This document shows, piece by piece, positions 1 to 9,572 of a stretch of 48,507 nucleotides of DNA. Within the stretch, counting starts at the first letter, position 1. Every line of letters starts with the position of its first letter. The position numbers were made by a program, and so were the translations under genes. The stretch is from Actinokineospora pegani (GTDB lineage Bacteria > Actinomycetota > Actinomycetes > Mycobacteriales > Pseudonocardiaceae). Location: NCBI RefSeq assembly GCF_009745975.1, contig NZ_WHOL01000050.1, forward strand, positions 1 through 48,507. Reading direction: 5' to 3'. Under the pieces are notes generated by a model. It saw nothing but the letters and a program-made list of their open reading frames with translations. It was not told the DNA's origin and ran no database searches.

Positions 1-70
1 GGGCTGGGCTGGGCTGGGCTGGGCTGGACGGGCTGGGCTGGACCGGGCTGGACCGGGCTGGGCTGGGGGT
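1..70. repeat. GGGCT tandem repeat at the left window edge
   Basis: Five exact copies of the 5-mer GGGCT open the window, followed by interrupted copies separated by GGACC or GGAC units up to about position 70. The array may continue left of the window. No gene covers it. It lies downstream of the minus-strand prepilin peptidase, so it could be a simple-sequence tract between genes. Whether its length varies between strains cannot be told from one sequence. Confidence 0.8.
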
Positions 71-124
71 GGTGGGTCCGTTGGGTGTGGGGTGCAGTGC
101 GGTGGTTGTGGGTGGCGCGGGTGG

Positions 125-826
125 TCAGGGGGTTGCGTGGAGTAGGGCTAGGGCTGTTGTGGCGGCGAGCATTCCGGGGGCGTGGGGGATTCCTTGGGTG
201 AATCGGTGGGGGAATGTGGTTGCCAGGGCGAGCGAGGTCAGGGCTGCTAGGAGGACTGCGGGCAGGATCGTCGCTGGGCCCAGGGCTCCGTGGATCGCGC
301 CCAGGGGGAAGGCGATGATCACGTCGCCTCGGGAGAGGGTTGTGGGGGTCAGGAGGTGTAGGGCTAGGTGGGGTAGGGCGAAGAGGGTGGTGCCGATGAG
401 GATGGGGAGGAGGCGGTTGGGGGCGGGGATCAGGAGGGTTGTGGGGGTGAGGATGGCTAGGGGGATGGTGAGGGCTCGGGGGAGGTGGAGGGTGTGGAAG
501 TCGGCTAGGGACAGGGGGACGGTTAGGGCTGTGAGGGTGAGCAGGGGTGGGAGCCAGGTGGTGGGGATTGTGTTGTGTTGCCAGAGGGTGGCGATGAGTG
601 TCCACAGGAGACCGGTGGCCAGTTCTGGGGCGTGGGGGCCTGCGCGGGTTTGCGGGGAGAAGCGGGTCAGGGCGTGCCGGGCTGTGGCGCCGGTGGTGTA
701 GCCGGCGGCCAGGGCGCAGAGTTGCAGGGGGGTTGCCCAGGCCAGGGCGAGGACCAGGAGGCCTAGGGCGGTCAGGGGGAAAGCGTTGGGGGACAACAGG
801 TTTGGGTGGGCTGTTGGGGTGGTCAT
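125..826 (-). CDS. Prepilin peptidase, A24 family (type IV leader peptidase-like)
   Basis: A 233-aa polytopic membrane protein. A24 aspartyl proteases cleave the leader of type IV prepilins on the cytoplasmic side of the membrane. Two acidic sites fit the family's catalytic pair: D109 in the LADFHTLHLP stretch and D168 in the SRGD motif, each at the end of a hydrophobic helix. The N-terminal cysteine/methylase domain of the long Gram-negative form is absent, as is usual in actinobacteria. A peptidase of this kind sits next to aroE in many actinomycetes. Codon use is odd: C-ending codons dominate, and CTA, ACA, CCA and GCA are common, unlike aroE next door. The start is ATG at 826. Family is fairly secure; the substrate is not known, since no pilin gene is in the window. 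Confidence 0.8.
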   Translation of the reverse strand: MTTPTAHPNLLSPNAFPLTALGLLVLALAWATPLQLCALAAGYTTGATARHALTRFSPQTRAGPHAPELATGLLWTLIATLWQHNTIPTTWLPPLLTLTALTVPLSLADFHTLHLPRALTIPLAILTPTTLLIPAPNRLLPILIGTTLFALPHLALHLLTPTTLSRGDVIIAFPLGAIHGALGPATILPAVLLAALTSLALATTFPHRFTQGIPHAPGMLAATTALALLHATP

Positions 827-923
827 GCTTTAAAGGTACGAAGAAGATGGCGTGCTGTCATTGCCCCGATGGCATGGGGATGGGCGTTTGACAGGACTGC
901 GAATCCGTGCGGGGCGACGGGGT

Positions 924-1781
924 CTAGAGCGGCAGGGGTACCTGGTCCGGGACGGCGGCCCGCAGGGCGTCGCGCATGGGGACTCGGGGGGCCGACTGGC
1001 CGGTGAAGTGTTCGACCTGGCCGAAGGCCTGGTGCAGCAGCATGTCCAAGCCCGTGGCCAGGTGGCCGCCCCGGGATTCGACGGAGCGGGCCAGGGGGGT
1101 GGGCCACGGGTGGTAGACGACGTCGAGGACGTGTTGGGCCCGGGACAGGGCGTCGGCGACCGGTTCGATGGCGGCCGCGGGGGCGGTGGTCACCAGGACG
1201 GCGGCGGCGGTGGCCAGGTCGGCGAAGTCGGCCTTGGCCCACTCGGTCACGGTGATCGGCAGGCTCAAGCGGTCGGCGCAGTCCTCGGCCTCCGCCGCGC
1301 GGGCGGGGTCGCGGACCACGACGGTGGCCGACGAGACGCCCAGGGCGGCGAAGGCGGCCAGGGCGGCGCACGCGGTGCCGCCCGCGCCCAGGACCAGGGC
1401 GGAGTCGCCGCCGCTGGGCTGGTAGGCGCCCGCGACCAGCAGGGCGCCGGTCACGCCGTCGACGTCGGTGCAGTCGGCCAGCCAGGAGCCGTCGGGGCGG
1501 TGCACGAGGGTGTTGGCGGCGCCGACGGCGGCGGCGCGCTCGGTGGCGGAGTCGGCGAAGCGCAGGGCGGCGCGCTTGCCCGGCATGGTCACCGACAGCC
1601 CGACCCACTCCTGGCCCAGTCCCCCGACCAGGCCCGGCAGCGCGTCCTCGGTGCACTCGACCCGCTCGTAGGACCAGTCGAGGCCGAGCGCGTCGTACGC
1701 GGCGCCGTGCAGCACCGGCGACAGCGAGTGCTCGACCGGCGAGCCCAGCACGGCGGCCCGCCGCGACGGCTCAGTAGGCAT
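924..1781 (-). CDS. aroE: Shikimate dehydrogenase
   Basis: A 285-aa cytoplasmic enzyme that reduces 3-dehydroshikimate to shikimate with NADPH in aromatic amino acid synthesis. The substrate-binding SLSP motif is at residues 19-22, the catalytic lysine is K69 in TMPGK, N90 and D106 (in CTDVDG, a variant of NTD..G) complete the site, and the nucleotide-binding LGAGGT loop is at 131-136. Length is normal. The ATG at 1781 overlaps the end of mltG by 11 bp and is preceded by a GAGGG ribosome site, so the two genes are translationally coupled. Confidence 0.95.
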   Translation of the reverse strand: MPTEPSRRAAVLGSPVEHSLSPVLHGAAYDALGLDWSYERVECTEDALPGLVGGLGQEWVGLSVTMPGKRAALRFADSATERAAAVGAANTLVHRPDGSWLADCTDVDGVTGALLVAGAYQPSGGDSALVLGAGGTACAALAAFAALGVSSATVVVRDPARAAEAEDCADRLSLPITVTEWAKADFADLATAAAVLVTTAPAAAIEPVADALSRAQHVLDVVYHPWPTPLARSVESRGGHLATGLDMLLHQAFGQVEHFTGQSAPRVPMRDALRAAVPDQVPLPL

Positions 1782-2961
1782 CGTTGGCCCTCGCGAGCTG
1801 GATGTTCGCCAGGTGCTCCGGGTAGGTGTCGGCGAAGCAGGACGTGCCGTTCTTCTGGCACCGCACGAAGTACAGCCAGGAGCCCTCGTCCGGCTTGGCC
1901 GCGGCCTGGATGGCCGCGGCGCTCGAGGCGGCGATCGGGGTCGGCGGCAGGCCGGTGACCGAGTAGGTGTTGTACGGGCCGGTCTTGTCCCGGTCCTCGG
2001 GCCTGGTCAGGATCGTCGGCCGGTCGAGGACGTAGTTGACCGTGGAGTCGTACTGCAGCGGCATCGGCTCGGACAGCCGGTTGTAGGTGACCCTGGCGAC
2101 CTTGCCGAAGTCGGCGGCGATCGCCTCGCGCTGCACCAGCGAGGCCATGACCAGCACCTGGTACGGGGTGAAGCCGGTGCCGTCGGCCAGGCCGGGCATG
2201 CCCACGCTCGCCAGCCGGGCGCCGGAGTCGGCGATCAGCTTCTTCCAGACCTCCTCGGCCGTGGAGCCGGGCCGGACCTCGTACACGTCGGGCATGATCA
2301 GGCCCTCGAGGCGGCGCTTGGGCTCAGCGCGGGAGGCGTCCGGCACCGCCCAGGCGGGCACGCCGAGCGCGGTCAGGTCGGCCTCCTCGGAGACCTCGCG
2401 CAGCTCCTCCACCGGCACGCAGGTGTTCTTGCCGTTGAGCTCGGCGCAGGTGGCGTTGGAGATCAGCGTCAGCACGCCGAGGGTCTTGGTCTCACCGAAG
2501 GTGAGGTCGTCGAACTGGGTGCCAGCCTTGATCTGCAGGTTGCCCACGCGCGCCTTGGGGTCGACGATCCGCGAGACCGCGTCCGCGCCGGAGATCTTGG
2601 TGCGCATGACGTAGTAGCCGGGCTGGATCGAGCGGACCTTGTCGTTGGTCGCGGCCGCGGCGACGAAGGCCTTGGAGCTGGCCACGACGTCGGCTTCGGC
2701 GAGCGTCGCCGCGATGGCGCCGGTGGAGTCGCCGTCCTTGACCTCGATGACGAGGTCGGTCTCCCCGCCCCCGGCGTAGTCGTCGTAGCCGCCGATCCCG
2801 GAGATGAGCCGGTAGCCGTACCAGGCGCCGCCGCCGAGGATCAGCAGGATGACCGCGCCGACGATCGCCAGCTTGAGCTTCTTGCGGTCCTTCTTGCGCT
2901 TGCGCACGGGCCTGATCCGGCGCGTGGGCTCGTCCTCGAACAGGCCGAGGTCGTCGGTCAT
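1771..2961 (-). CDS. mltG: Endolytic murein transglycosylase MltG (YceG-like)
   Basis: A 396-aa membrane-anchored enzyme that cuts nascent glycan strands and is thought to set their length. Residues 1-30 are a highly basic cytoplasmic tail, about 31-50 are the single membrane helix, and a LysM-like region precedes the catalytic YceG domain. The catalytic glutamate is E279 in ASLVQREA; a LQYDSTVNY motif and a GLPPTPI motif near the C-terminus are typical of the family. ATG at 2961 overlaps the ruvX stop in an ATGA quartet, with GGAGG seven bases upstream. The same neighbours occur in Mycobacterium. Confidence 0.93.
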   Translation of the reverse strand: MTDDLGLFEDEPTRRIRPVRKRKKDRKKLKLAIVGAVILLILGGGAWYGYRLISGIGGYDDYAGGGETDLVIEVKDGDSTGAIAATLAEADVVASSKAFVAAAATNDKVRSIQPGYYVMRTKISGADAVSRIVDPKARVGNLQIKAGTQFDDLTFGETKTLGVLTLISNATCAELNGKNTCVPVEELREVSEEADLTALGVPAWAVPDASRAEPKRRLEGLIMPDVYEVRPGSTAEEVWKKLIADSGARLASVGMPGLADGTGFTPYQVLVMASLVQREAIAADFGKVARVTYNRLSEPMPLQYDSTVNYVLDRPTILTRPEDRDKTGPYNTYSVTGLPPTPIAASSAAAIQAAAKPDEGSWLYFVRCQKNGTSCFADTYPEHLANIQLARANDAY

Positions 2962-3452
2962 GAGTCCGCCTCCGCAGATCGGGCCAGCGCGCTCGCCCTG
3001 GCGTCGAGCCAGGCCTGCAAGATCTCCACGGCCGCGGCTTGGTCGACGACGGCGCGTTGTTTCTTCCCGCGCACGCCCCGCTGGCTGAGCATGCGCGCGG
3101 CGGTCACGGTGGTCAAGCGCTCGTCAGCCAGCCGCACCGGCACCGGCGCGACCCGCTGGGCGAGGTCGGTGGCGTAGGAGTGCGCGGCCTGCGCCGCCGT
3201 GCCGTGCTTGTCGGCCAGCGTCCTGGGCAGGCCGACCACGACCTCGACGACCTCGTGCTCGGAGACCAGGCTCGCGAGCTCGACCAGGTCGGACCCGGCT
3301 TTCTCGTCGCGGGCCAGGGTGAGCAGGGGTGAGGCCAGGACCGGGGAGGGGTCGCTGAGGGCGACGCCCACGCGCACGGAGCCGACGTCGACCGCGAGCC
3401 TGCGCCCGCGGCCGGGGTCGTCGGCTCCCGGCCGGTGCGGCTTGGGGTTCAC
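2958..3452 (-). CDS. ruvX: Holliday junction resolvase-like protein RuvX (YqgF)
   Basis: A 164-aa RNase H-fold protein. Family members are assigned roles in pre-16S rRNA processing or Holliday junction resolution. The [16 protein letters not shown] segment is the first conserved strand with its acidic residue, VVGLPRTL follows, and DERLTT carries the second acid. The reading frame stays open far upstream through alaS, so the start was chosen as GTG at 3452, which overlaps the alaS stop as GTGA and gives a normal-sized protein. No clear ribosome site precedes it, so coupling to alaS is likely. Confidence 0.9.
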   Translation of the reverse strand: MNPKPHRPGADDPGRGRRLAVDVGSVRVGVALSDPSPVLASPLLTLARDEKAGSDLVELASLVSEHEVVEVVVGLPRTLADKHGTAAQAAHSYATDLAQRVAPVPVRLADERLTTVTAARMLSQRGVRGKKQRAVVDQAAAVEILQAWLDARASALARSAEADS

Positions 3453-6118
3453 GCGCCGACCAGGGCCCGTCGCAGCAGGGTGACGGCCTCGCCGATGCCC
3501 GCGGAGTTGGCGCCGCCGCCCTGGGCGAGGTCGGGCTTGCCGCCGCCGCGGGCCTCGATGGCCGGGGCGAAGGCGGGCACGAGCTTGCCCGCGGCCAAGC
3601 CGTTGTCCCTGGCCGTCGACGTCGTGGCCACGACGAAGGCGACCTTGCCGCCCTCGCCCGCGGAGAACAGGGCGACCACGCCGGGACGCGCGCCCAGGCG
3701 GTTGCGAACCTCGATGGCCAGGGTGCGCAGGTCGCCGCCGCCGATCCCGTCCGGGGCCTTCAGCGCGACCAGGGCGGTGCCGCCGATGTCCTCGGCCTGC
3801 TCGGCGAGTGTGCCCGCCGAGGACAGCAACTGGCCCGCGCGGAGCTTCTCCAGCTCCTTCTCCGCGGCGCGCAGCCGGTCGACGAGGGCCTCGACCCTGG
3901 CCGGGACCTCGGCGTCGGGCACCTTGAGCATGGCGGCCAAGCCCTGCACGAGGGCGCGCTCCTTGGCCAGGTAGCGCATGGCCTCCATGCCGACGTAGGC
4001 CTCCAGGCGCCGGTTGCCCGAGCCGATGGAGGACTCGCTGAGCAGCGTCAGCGGGCCGATCTGCGACGAGCGCTCGACGTGGGTGCCACCGCAGAGCTCG
4101 CGCGACCACGGGCCGCCGATCTCGACGACGCGGACCTCTTCGTCGTAGGTCTCGCCGAACAGGGCGACCGCGCCCATGTCCTGGGCCCCGCCCATGTCGG
4201 TGTAGACGACGCTGACCGGCAGGTCGGAGCGGACGGCGAGGTTGGAGACCTCTTCGATCTCGCTGCGCGTCTCCGGCGACAGCGCGCCGGACCAGCCGAA
4301 GTCGAGCCGCAGGTAGCCGGGCTTGTTGTAGGAGCCGGACTGCAACGCGGTCGGGCCGAGCACCTGGCGCAGGGCGGCGTGCACGATGTGCGTGCCCGAG
4401 TGGCCCTGGCGGGCCCCGATCCGCCACTCCGGGTCGACGCGGGCCTCCACCGCGGCGCCCTCGGTGATCTCGCCCGAGCGCACGCGGACCTGGTGCACCC
4501 ACAGCTTGCGGGCGACCTTCTGCACGTCGACGACCTCGAGCTCCACGCCGGAGGCGGTGGTGATGGTGCCCGCGTCGGACTCCTGGCCGCCGGACTCGGC
4601 GTAGAGCGGGGTGCGGTCGAGCACGACCTCGACGATCTCGCCCTCACCGGCGCCGCTGACCCGCTTGCCGTCGCGCACCAGGCCCAGGACCTTGGCCTCG
4701 GTGGCCAACTCCTCGTACCCGGTGAACACGGTGTTGCCCAGGGCCAGCAGGTCCCGGTACACCGACTGGTCGCCGTGGCCGGTCTTGCGGGCGGCGGCGT
4801 CGGCCTTGGCGCGGGCGCGCTGCTCGCCCATCAGCTCGCGGAACCCGGTCTCGTCGACGCTCAGGCCGCGCTCGGCGGCCATCTCCAGCGTCAGGTCGAT
4901 CGGGAAGCCGTAGGTGTCGTGGAGCTGGAAGGCCTTGTCGCCGGGCAGGGTGGCCTTGCCGTCGGCGACGAGCTTGTCCGCGGCGAGGTCGAAGATCTTC
5001 GAACCGCTGGACAGGGTCGCGAGGAAGGTCTCCTCCTCCTTGCGCATGATCTTGTCGATGCGCGGGAAGTCGGTGGCCAGCTCGGGGTAGCTGGGCGACA
5101 TGGTGTCGCGGACGACGGCGGCGAACTCGCCGAGCACCGGCTCCTGCACGCCGAGCAGGCGCACCGAGCGCACGATCCGGCGCAGCAGGCGGCGCAGTAC
5201 GTAGCCGCGGGCCTCGTTGCCGGGGGTGACGCCGTCGCCGATGATCATCATGCCGGAGCGGGCGTGGTCGGCGATGACGCGGAAGCGCACGTCGTCGACT
5301 GGGTTGCCCGCGCCGTAGCGGCGGCCGGACATCTCCTCGGCCTTGGCGATGACCGGGCGGACCAGGTCGGTCTCGTAGACGTTGTCGACGCCCTGCAGCA
5401 GGGTGGCGATGCGCTCGACGCCCATGCCGGTGTCGATGTTCTTGCGCGGCAGCGACCCGATCGGCTTGTGCCCGTACTTCGGGGACTCCTCGCCGCGGAT
5501 GTCCTGCATGAACACGAGGTTCCAGACCTCGAGGTAGCGGTCCTCGTCGGCGACCGGGCCGCCGTCTTTGCCGTGCTCGGGGCCGCGGTCGAAGTAGATC
5601 TCCGAGCAGGGGCCGCCGGGGCCGGGGACGCCCATGTCCCAGTAGTTGTCGAGGCCGTCGCGGCGCTGGATGCGCTCCTCGGGCAGCCCGGCGACCTTGC
5701 GCCAGAGCTCCAGGGCCTCGTCGTCGTCGTTGTAGACCGTGGCCCACAGGCGGTCGGGGTCGAAGCCGTAGCCGCCGTCGTCCTGGGAGTTGGTCAGCAG
5801 GGCCCAGGCGTGCTCGATGGCCTGGGCCTTGAAGTAGTCGCCGAAGGAGAAGTTCCCGGCCATCTGAAAGAACGTGTTGTGCCGGGTGGTCTTGCCGACC
5901 TCGTCGATGTCGCCGGTGCGCACGCACTTCTGGATGCTGGTCGCGCGCGGCCACGGGGCCGGGGCGTCGCCGAGGAAGTACGGCTTGAACTGCACCATGC
6001 CCGCGTTGACGAACAGCAGCGTGGGGTCTTCGAGGATCAGCGAGGCGCTGGGCACGGCGGTGTGGCCGCTGTTGACGAAGTGGTCCCGGAAGCGGCGGGA
6101 GATCTCATGTGTCTGCAC
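3449..6118 (-). CDS. alaS: Alanine--tRNA ligase
   Basis: An 889-aa class II synthetase. The aminoacylation core is at the N-terminus (HTAVPSASL, then [15 protein letters not shown]). The editing domain has the zinc-type motifs HSGTH-x-x-H and CGGTHV near residues 570-690, and a DHHA1-like C-terminal domain with GGGDLR and [11 protein letters not shown] motifs ends the protein. Length is normal. The start is GTG at 6118 with GAGGA six bases upstream. It heads the tight run alaS-ruvX-mltG-aroE on this strand, all joined by 4-11 bp overlaps. Confidence 0.97.
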   Translation of the reverse strand: MQTHEISRRFRDHFVNSGHTAVPSASLILEDPTLLFVNAGMVQFKPYFLGDAPAPWPRATSIQKCVRTGDIDEVGKTTRHNTFFQMAGNFSFGDYFKAQAIEHAWALLTNSQDDGGYGFDPDRLWATVYNDDDEALELWRKVAGLPEERIQRRDGLDNYWDMGVPGPGGPCSEIYFDRGPEHGKDGGPVADEDRYLEVWNLVFMQDIRGEESPKYGHKPIGSLPRKNIDTGMGVERIATLLQGVDNVYETDLVRPVIAKAEEMSGRRYGAGNPVDDVRFRVIADHARSGMMIIGDGVTPGNEARGYVLRRLLRRIVRSVRLLGVQEPVLGEFAAVVRDTMSPSYPELATDFPRIDKIMRKEEETFLATLSSGSKIFDLAADKLVADGKATLPGDKAFQLHDTYGFPIDLTLEMAAERGLSVDETGFRELMGEQRARAKADAAARKTGHGDQSVYRDLLALGNTVFTGYEELATEAKVLGLVRDGKRVSGAGEGEIVEVVLDRTPLYAESGGQESDAGTITTASGVELEVVDVQKVARKLWVHQVRVRSGEITEGAAVEARVDPEWRIGARQGHSGTHIVHAALRQVLGPTALQSGSYNKPGYLRLDFGWSGALSPETRSEIEEVSNLAVRSDLPVSVVYTDMGGAQDMGAVALFGETYDEEVRVVEIGGPWSRELCGGTHVERSSQIGPLTLLSESSIGSGNRRLEAYVGMEAMRYLAKERALVQGLAAMLKVPDAEVPARVEALVDRLRAAEKELEKLRAGQLLSSAGTLAEQAEDIGGTALVALKAPDGIGGGDLRTLAIEVRNRLGARPGVVALFSAGEGGKVAFVVATTSTARDNGLAAGKLVPAFAPAIEARGGGKPDLAQGGGANSAGIGEAVTLLRRALVGA

Positions 6119-6185
6119 TGTCGGTCCTCAAGGGGGGTCGAGCGGGTTCGGCGGCCTAGGGGCGCGGCGAACGGCGGGGCGGGGC

Positions 6186-6506
6186 TCAGCCGTCCGCCCG
6201 GCGCGCTCGCGCGTCGCCCGTGGTCCGGCGGGGCCTGCGCTGCGCGCCGCCACCGAGGGCGTGCCTGGCCCCGGGGGTGACCCCGGAGCGGGCCTCGACC
6301 TGCTCGGAGAGCTGGACCTCGCGCTCGCTCATGCCCGCGCGCACGTCCGCCCCGAAGGTGCCGAGGGCGCCCGCGAGCTCGCGCAGGGCGTCGCCGACGT
6401 TGCCCGCGATACCGGCCGGGGTGACCGCGTGCGCGGTCTCGCGGGCCTTGCGGTTGAGGGCGATGGCCGCGGCTGCGCCGACGCCCATCCAGAACAGGCG
6501 CCTCAC
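6186..6506 (-). CDS. Small conserved protein, DUF6167-like
   Basis: A 106-aa protein. It opens with a short hydrophobic stretch (FWMGVGAAAAIAL) followed by an alanine-rich helical region and a basic, disordered tail rich in Arg and Gly. The MRRLFWMG-VGA..AI start and the location between a DUF948 gene and alaS match a small family found in actinomycetes. The ATG overlaps the DUF948 stop by 4 bp, so both are made from one message. A role at the membrane is inferred only from the hydrophobic start and the partner gene. Confidence 0.7.
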   Translation of the reverse strand: MRRLFWMGVGAAAAIALNRKARETAHAVTPAGIAGNVGDALRELAGALGTFGADVRAGMSEREVQLSEQVEARSGVTPGARHALGGGAQRRPRRTTGDARARRADG

Positions 6507-6925
6507 GACTTGCCCCGCTTGCGGCCGATGAGCGCCGGACGGGTCTGCTTGCCCTCGATGGCGGCGCCCGCCTTGGCCTTGCGGCGCGCGCGCACGGCCT
6601 TGCTCAGGCCGTAGGACAGCGCGGCGACCTTGACCAGCGGTCCGCCCAGCGTGGCCGTGAAGACCGACGTCAGCGCGGAGATGTTGCCACTGACGGCCTG
6701 CGCGTTCGAGGTGATTCCGTCGACCCGCTCGAGCTGGGTGTTGACGTGGGTCAGCGTGGTGTTGGCGCCGACGAACAGCGGGTCGCTGTTCTCGTGCGCC
6801 TTGCGGATCGCGATGGTCGTCTCGTCCAAGGTGCGGCCGAGCTTGAACAGCACGATGCCGATCAGGACCACCAACAGGACGAACGCGCCCGCGGCGATCA
6901 GCGCGGCGATCTGCCCTGCTGTCAC
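6503..6925 (-). CDS. DUF948 domain membrane protein
   Basis: A 140-aa protein with one N-terminal membrane helix (residues about 5-28), then an amphipathic helical region containing the DUF948 pattern (heptad-like Leu/Val, residues 30-100), and a basic tail. The GTG start at 6925 is preceded by AAGGAGG. It is co-transcribed with the DUF6167-like gene. The biochemical role of DUF948 proteins is unknown; the fold suggests a coiled-coil protein held at the cytoplasmic membrane. Confidence 0.8.
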   Translation of the reverse strand: MTAGQIAALIAAGAFVLLVVLIGIVLFKLGRTLDETTIAIRKAHENSDPLFVGANTTLTHVNTQLERVDGITSNAQAVSGNISALTSVFTATLGGPLVKVAALSYGLSKAVRARRKAKAGAAIEGKQTRPALIGRKRGKS

Positions 6926-6980
6926 GAGCCCTCCTTCGACGGCGACTTCGGCACGCTCCCGGGGCGTTCCGGGGCGTGAT

Positions 6981-6998
6981 CGCGGTCAGGCTACCGCG
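6981..6998. terminator. Short hairpin downstream of rarA
   Basis: CGCGGT and ACCGCG form a perfect 6-bp stem with a 6-nt loop, about 90 nt after the rarA stop and about 55 nt before the DUF948 start. It could be a weak terminator for rarA or part of the promoter region of the next gene. There is no U-tract. Confidence 0.3.
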
Positions 6999-7075
6999 TC
7001 GTATCCGACCCGGCCTGCCCGCACCTGCGCACTTGCCGGACCAGTGTGCTCCCCAGCGCGGATCGGCGCGCGGAG

Positions 7076-7084
7076 TTATCCACA
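7076..7084 (+). other. DnaA-box-like 9-mer TTATCCACA
   Basis: The exact consensus DnaA box of E. coli type, six bases beyond the rarA stop codon in the rarA-DUF948 gap. It is isolated; no cluster of boxes, AT-rich region or dnaA/dnaN genes are near, so this is not an origin. It could titrate DnaA or be chance. Confidence 0.35.
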
Positions 7085-7089
7085 GGCGA

Positions 7090-8445
7090 TCAATCCCCGC
7101 GGATGACCTTGCGCAGTTTGGGCACCCGGTCGGCGAGGGCGCGCTCGGCGCCGCGCTGGGTCGGGTCGTAGTAGTCGCGGCCGCGCAGCCCGTCCGGCGG
7201 GTACTGCTGGCGGACCACGCCCTCGGGCACGTCGTGCGGGTAGCGGTAGCCCTCGGCGTTGCCCAGCTTCTTGGCTCCCGCGTAGTGCCCGTCGCGCAGG
7301 TGCGGCGGGACCTGGCCCGCCCCGCCCGCGCGCACGTCGGCGAGCGCGGCGTCGATGGCGGTGATGACGGCGTTGGACTTGGGGGCCGTGGCCAGGTGCA
7401 CGGTGGCCTGGGCGAGGGCGAGCCTGCACTCGGGCATGCCGATGAGCTGCACGGTCTGGGCGGCGGCGACGGCGGTCTGCAGCGCGGTCGGGTCGGCCAT
7501 GCCGATGTCCTCGGTGGCGTGCACGACGAGCCTGCGGGCGATGAAGCGCGGGTCCTCCCCCGCCTCGATCATGCGCGCCAGGTAGTGCAGGGCGGCGTCG
7601 ACGTCGGAGCCGCGGATGGACTTGATGAACGCGCTGGTGACGTCGTAGTGCTGGTCGCCGGAGCGGTCGTAGCGGACGGCGGCCTTGTCCACGGTCGCCT
7701 CGACGGTGGCCAGGTCGACCACGCCGCCGCTGGTGGCCAGCGCGGAGTCGGCGGCGGCCTCCAGGGCGGTCAGCGCGCGCCGGGCGTCTCCCCCGGCCAG
7801 GCGCACCACGTGGTCCTCGGCGTCCTGGTCGAGCGTGACCTCGCCGCCCAGTCCGCGCTCGTCCGCGACGGCCCGGCGGACCAGGGCGCGCACGTCCTCG
7901 TCGCCGAGGGGGTGCAGTTGCAGGACCAGGGACCGGGACAGCAGCGGGGAGACGACGGAGAAGAACGGGTTCTCGGTGGTGGCGGCGACCAGCAGCACGA
8001 TGCGGTCCTCGACCGCGCCGAGCAGGGCGTCCTGCTGGGTGCGGGAGAAGCGGTGCACCTCGTCGATGAACAGGACCGTCTGGTCGCCGGAGTGGGTCAG
8101 CCGCCTGCGCGCGTCGTCGATGACCGCGCGCACCTCCTTGACCCCCGCCGACAGCGCGGACAGGGCGACGAAGCGGCGATTGATCGCGGAGGAGACCAGC
8201 GTGGCCAGGGTCGTCTTGCCGGTGCCGGGCGGGCCGTAGAGCAGGATCGAGGCGGGCGCGGCGCCCTCGACCAGGCGGCGCAGCGGGGCGCCGGGGCCGA
8301 GCAGGTGGTCTTGGCCCAGGACCTCGTCGAGGGTCGCCGGGCGCATCCGCACGGGCAGCGGCGCGGACGCGCGGGGGCGCTCCGGGCGCTGTGCCGGGGG
8401 GCCGGAGGTGCTGCCGAAGAGGTCTAGGTCGAACTCCTGTTCCAC
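7090..8445 (-). CDS. rarA: Replication-associated recombination protein A (AAA ATPase)
   Basis: A 451-aa AAA+ ATPase of the RarA/MgsA/WRNIP1 family, which acts at stalled replication forks. Walker [10 protein letters not shown] is at residues 71-79, Walker B is LFIDEVHRF, and sensor 1 is AATTENP. The C-terminal tetramerisation part with [19 protein letters not shown] is present. The N-terminus [11 protein letters not shown] is the family's usual short lead. It lies 18 bp downstream of the DUF397 gene on the same strand, so the regulator operon may read into it. RarA near alaS is common in actinobacteria. Confidence 0.95.
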   Translation of the reverse strand: MEQEFDLDLFGSTSGPPAQRPERPRASAPLPVRMRPATLDEVLGQDHLLGPGAPLRRLVEGAAPASILLYGPPGTGKTTLATLVSSAINRRFVALSALSAGVKEVRAVIDDARRRLTHSGDQTVLFIDEVHRFSRTQQDALLGAVEDRIVLLVAATTENPFFSVVSPLLSRSLVLQLHPLGDEDVRALVRRAVADERGLGGEVTLDQDAEDHVVRLAGGDARRALTALEAAADSALATSGGVVDLATVEATVDKAAVRYDRSGDQHYDVTSAFIKSIRGSDVDAALHYLARMIEAGEDPRFIARRLVVHATEDIGMADPTALQTAVAAAQTVQLIGMPECRLALAQATVHLATAPKSNAVITAIDAALADVRAGGAGQVPPHLRDGHYAGAKKLGNAEGYRYPHDVPEGVVRQQYPPDGLRGRDYYDPTQRGAERALADRVPKLRKVIRGD

Positions 8446-8463
8446 CTGGGCGACGCTACCCGC

Positions 8464-8664
8464 TCAGGCAGACAGGTCGTACCGGCCGTCCTTGGCGTCG
8501 TTGACGAAGGTGGCCCACACGGCGCTGCGCACGCTCAGCGCGCCACCGGCCCGGTTCTTGGTGTCCCGGACACCGGTCTCCGCCGCGGTGATCCGCACCT
8601 CGACGCAGCCCTCGTTGGCTGCACCACTGCGGGTGCTCTTGAACCAACCGGTGTCCCGCACCAT
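8464..8664 (-). CDS. DUF397 domain protein
   Basis: A 66-aa protein with the DUF397 pattern: W-F-K-S-(T/S)-R-S at the start, NEGCVEV, then VRDTKN and a final W..F....K.G.YDL. Such genes are paired with XRE/DUF5753 regulators in thousands of actinomycete loci and have been likened to toxin-antitoxin-like pairs (Scr1 type). The ATG at 8664 is chosen because AAGGAG lies eight bases upstream. A GTG at 8670 overlapping the regulator stop as GTGA is possible but too close to that ribosome site. The molecular role is unsettled. Confidence 0.88.
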   Translation of the reverse strand: MVRDTGWFKSTRSGAANEGCVEVRITAAETGVRDTKNRAGGALSVRSAVWATFVNDAKDGRYDLSA

Positions 8665-8666
8665 GA

Positions 8667-9533
8667 TCACAACTCCTTGGCGATACGCTGCATCAACCGC
8701 CGGGACTCCTTGCGGCTCAACGCAAGTTCCCACACGCGGTAGAACGCACGCAGCATACTCTCCACCTCAGTTTCGCCGTCGTAGTACATCGACGGCCCCA
8801 AGACCGATGGCGAGTACCCGACCGGCGTACCGCGCTGACCGAAACCGAAGACCCACAGACCACTCCCTCTCGCGGGATTGCCGTACGCCTCGTTGGTCAG
8901 CACACGAACGTTCAGGTCCGGGAGTTTGTCGAGTAGTCCGAGCAGGTGGTGCAACTGCTCGCGCATCACCTCCGCGCTACCCAGGTTCGCCCGCAGCGCG
9001 TCCTCAGTGATGACGAACCGCATGATTCGCCGATCTTCGGGATTGAGCAGTCGCGCCTGCCGGTCCATGCGGTAGGCGAGCCGTTCGGACTCTTGTGAAT
9101 CCGCGTGCTGCCACCAGATGCCGTCACCCTCGGCCAGAACCGCCTGCACGTAGCCGGGCGACTGGAGCAGTCCCGGGATGATGCCGGTCTCGAACCAGTT
9201 GATCTCCGACGCGCTGGCCTCGAGGTCGGCGAACCGTTGGTAGGCGTCGGGCAACTGGTCGATGTGCACCCGTCGCTTGCGGCGCTGCCGGGCCTGGGCG
9301 CCGAGGTCGAGCACGGTCTCGCGCTCGTCCCCCGCCACGGCGTAGCAGTCGAGCAGCGTGGTCAGATCCTCTTCGCTGGCGGTCGCGGTGCCGTCCTCCA
9401 ACTGCACGATCCGCGACCGGACCTTGCCCACCGCGTCCGCCGCCGCCTGCTGGGTGACGCCCGCCGAATCGCGCAATCTGCGCAGAGTGAGCCCGAGCTG
9501 CCTGCGCTCGAAGGTCGGGCGGGCCTGCCCCAT
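8667..9533 (-). CDS. XRE-family regulator with DUF5753 domain
   Basis: A 288-aa protein. Residues about 12-65 form the XRE helix-turn-helix (LRRLRDSAGVTQQAAADAV.K..S.I.QLE.G). The rest is DUF5753: the ETGIIPGLLQSPGYVQA and WWQHADSQESERLAYRMDRQARLL stretches and FVITEDALR are typical. ATG at 9533 has GAGGGAG six bases upstream. It is divergent from the graspetide operon, with 122 bp between the starts, and the DUF397 partner follows directly. It probably controls its own operon and may control the graspetide genes; this second point is inference from layout and from the repeats between the two. Confidence 0.9.
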   Translation of the reverse strand: MGQARPTFERRQLGLTLRRLRDSAGVTQQAAADAVGKVRSRIVQLEDGTATASEEDLTTLLDCYAVAGDERETVLDLGAQARQRRKRRVHIDQLPDAYQRFADLEASASEINWFETGIIPGLLQSPGYVQAVLAEGDGIWWQHADSQESERLAYRMDRQARLLNPEDRRIMRFVITEDALRANLGSAEVMREQLHHLLGLLDKLPDLNVRVLTNEAYGNPARGSGLWVFGFGQRGTPVGYSPSVLGPSMYYDGETEVESMLRAFYRVWELALSRKESRRLMQRIAKEL

Positions 9534-9572
9534 GTCGAACTCCCTCGTTTCACCCGATCAGACGACTAGCCC

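Noticed and set aside
1-70. A CRISPR array
   Set aside because: The 5-bp units have no spacers and no cas genes are in the window.
852-6280. Long plus-strand open frames opposite aroE, mltG and alaS (up to 733 codons)
   Set aside because: They are mirror images of real minus-strand genes in very high GC DNA, with Gly/Ala/Arg-rich low-complexity products and no domain.
7076-7084. A replication origin
   Set aside because: One DnaA box without an AT-rich region, box cluster or dnaA-dnaN genes is not an origin.
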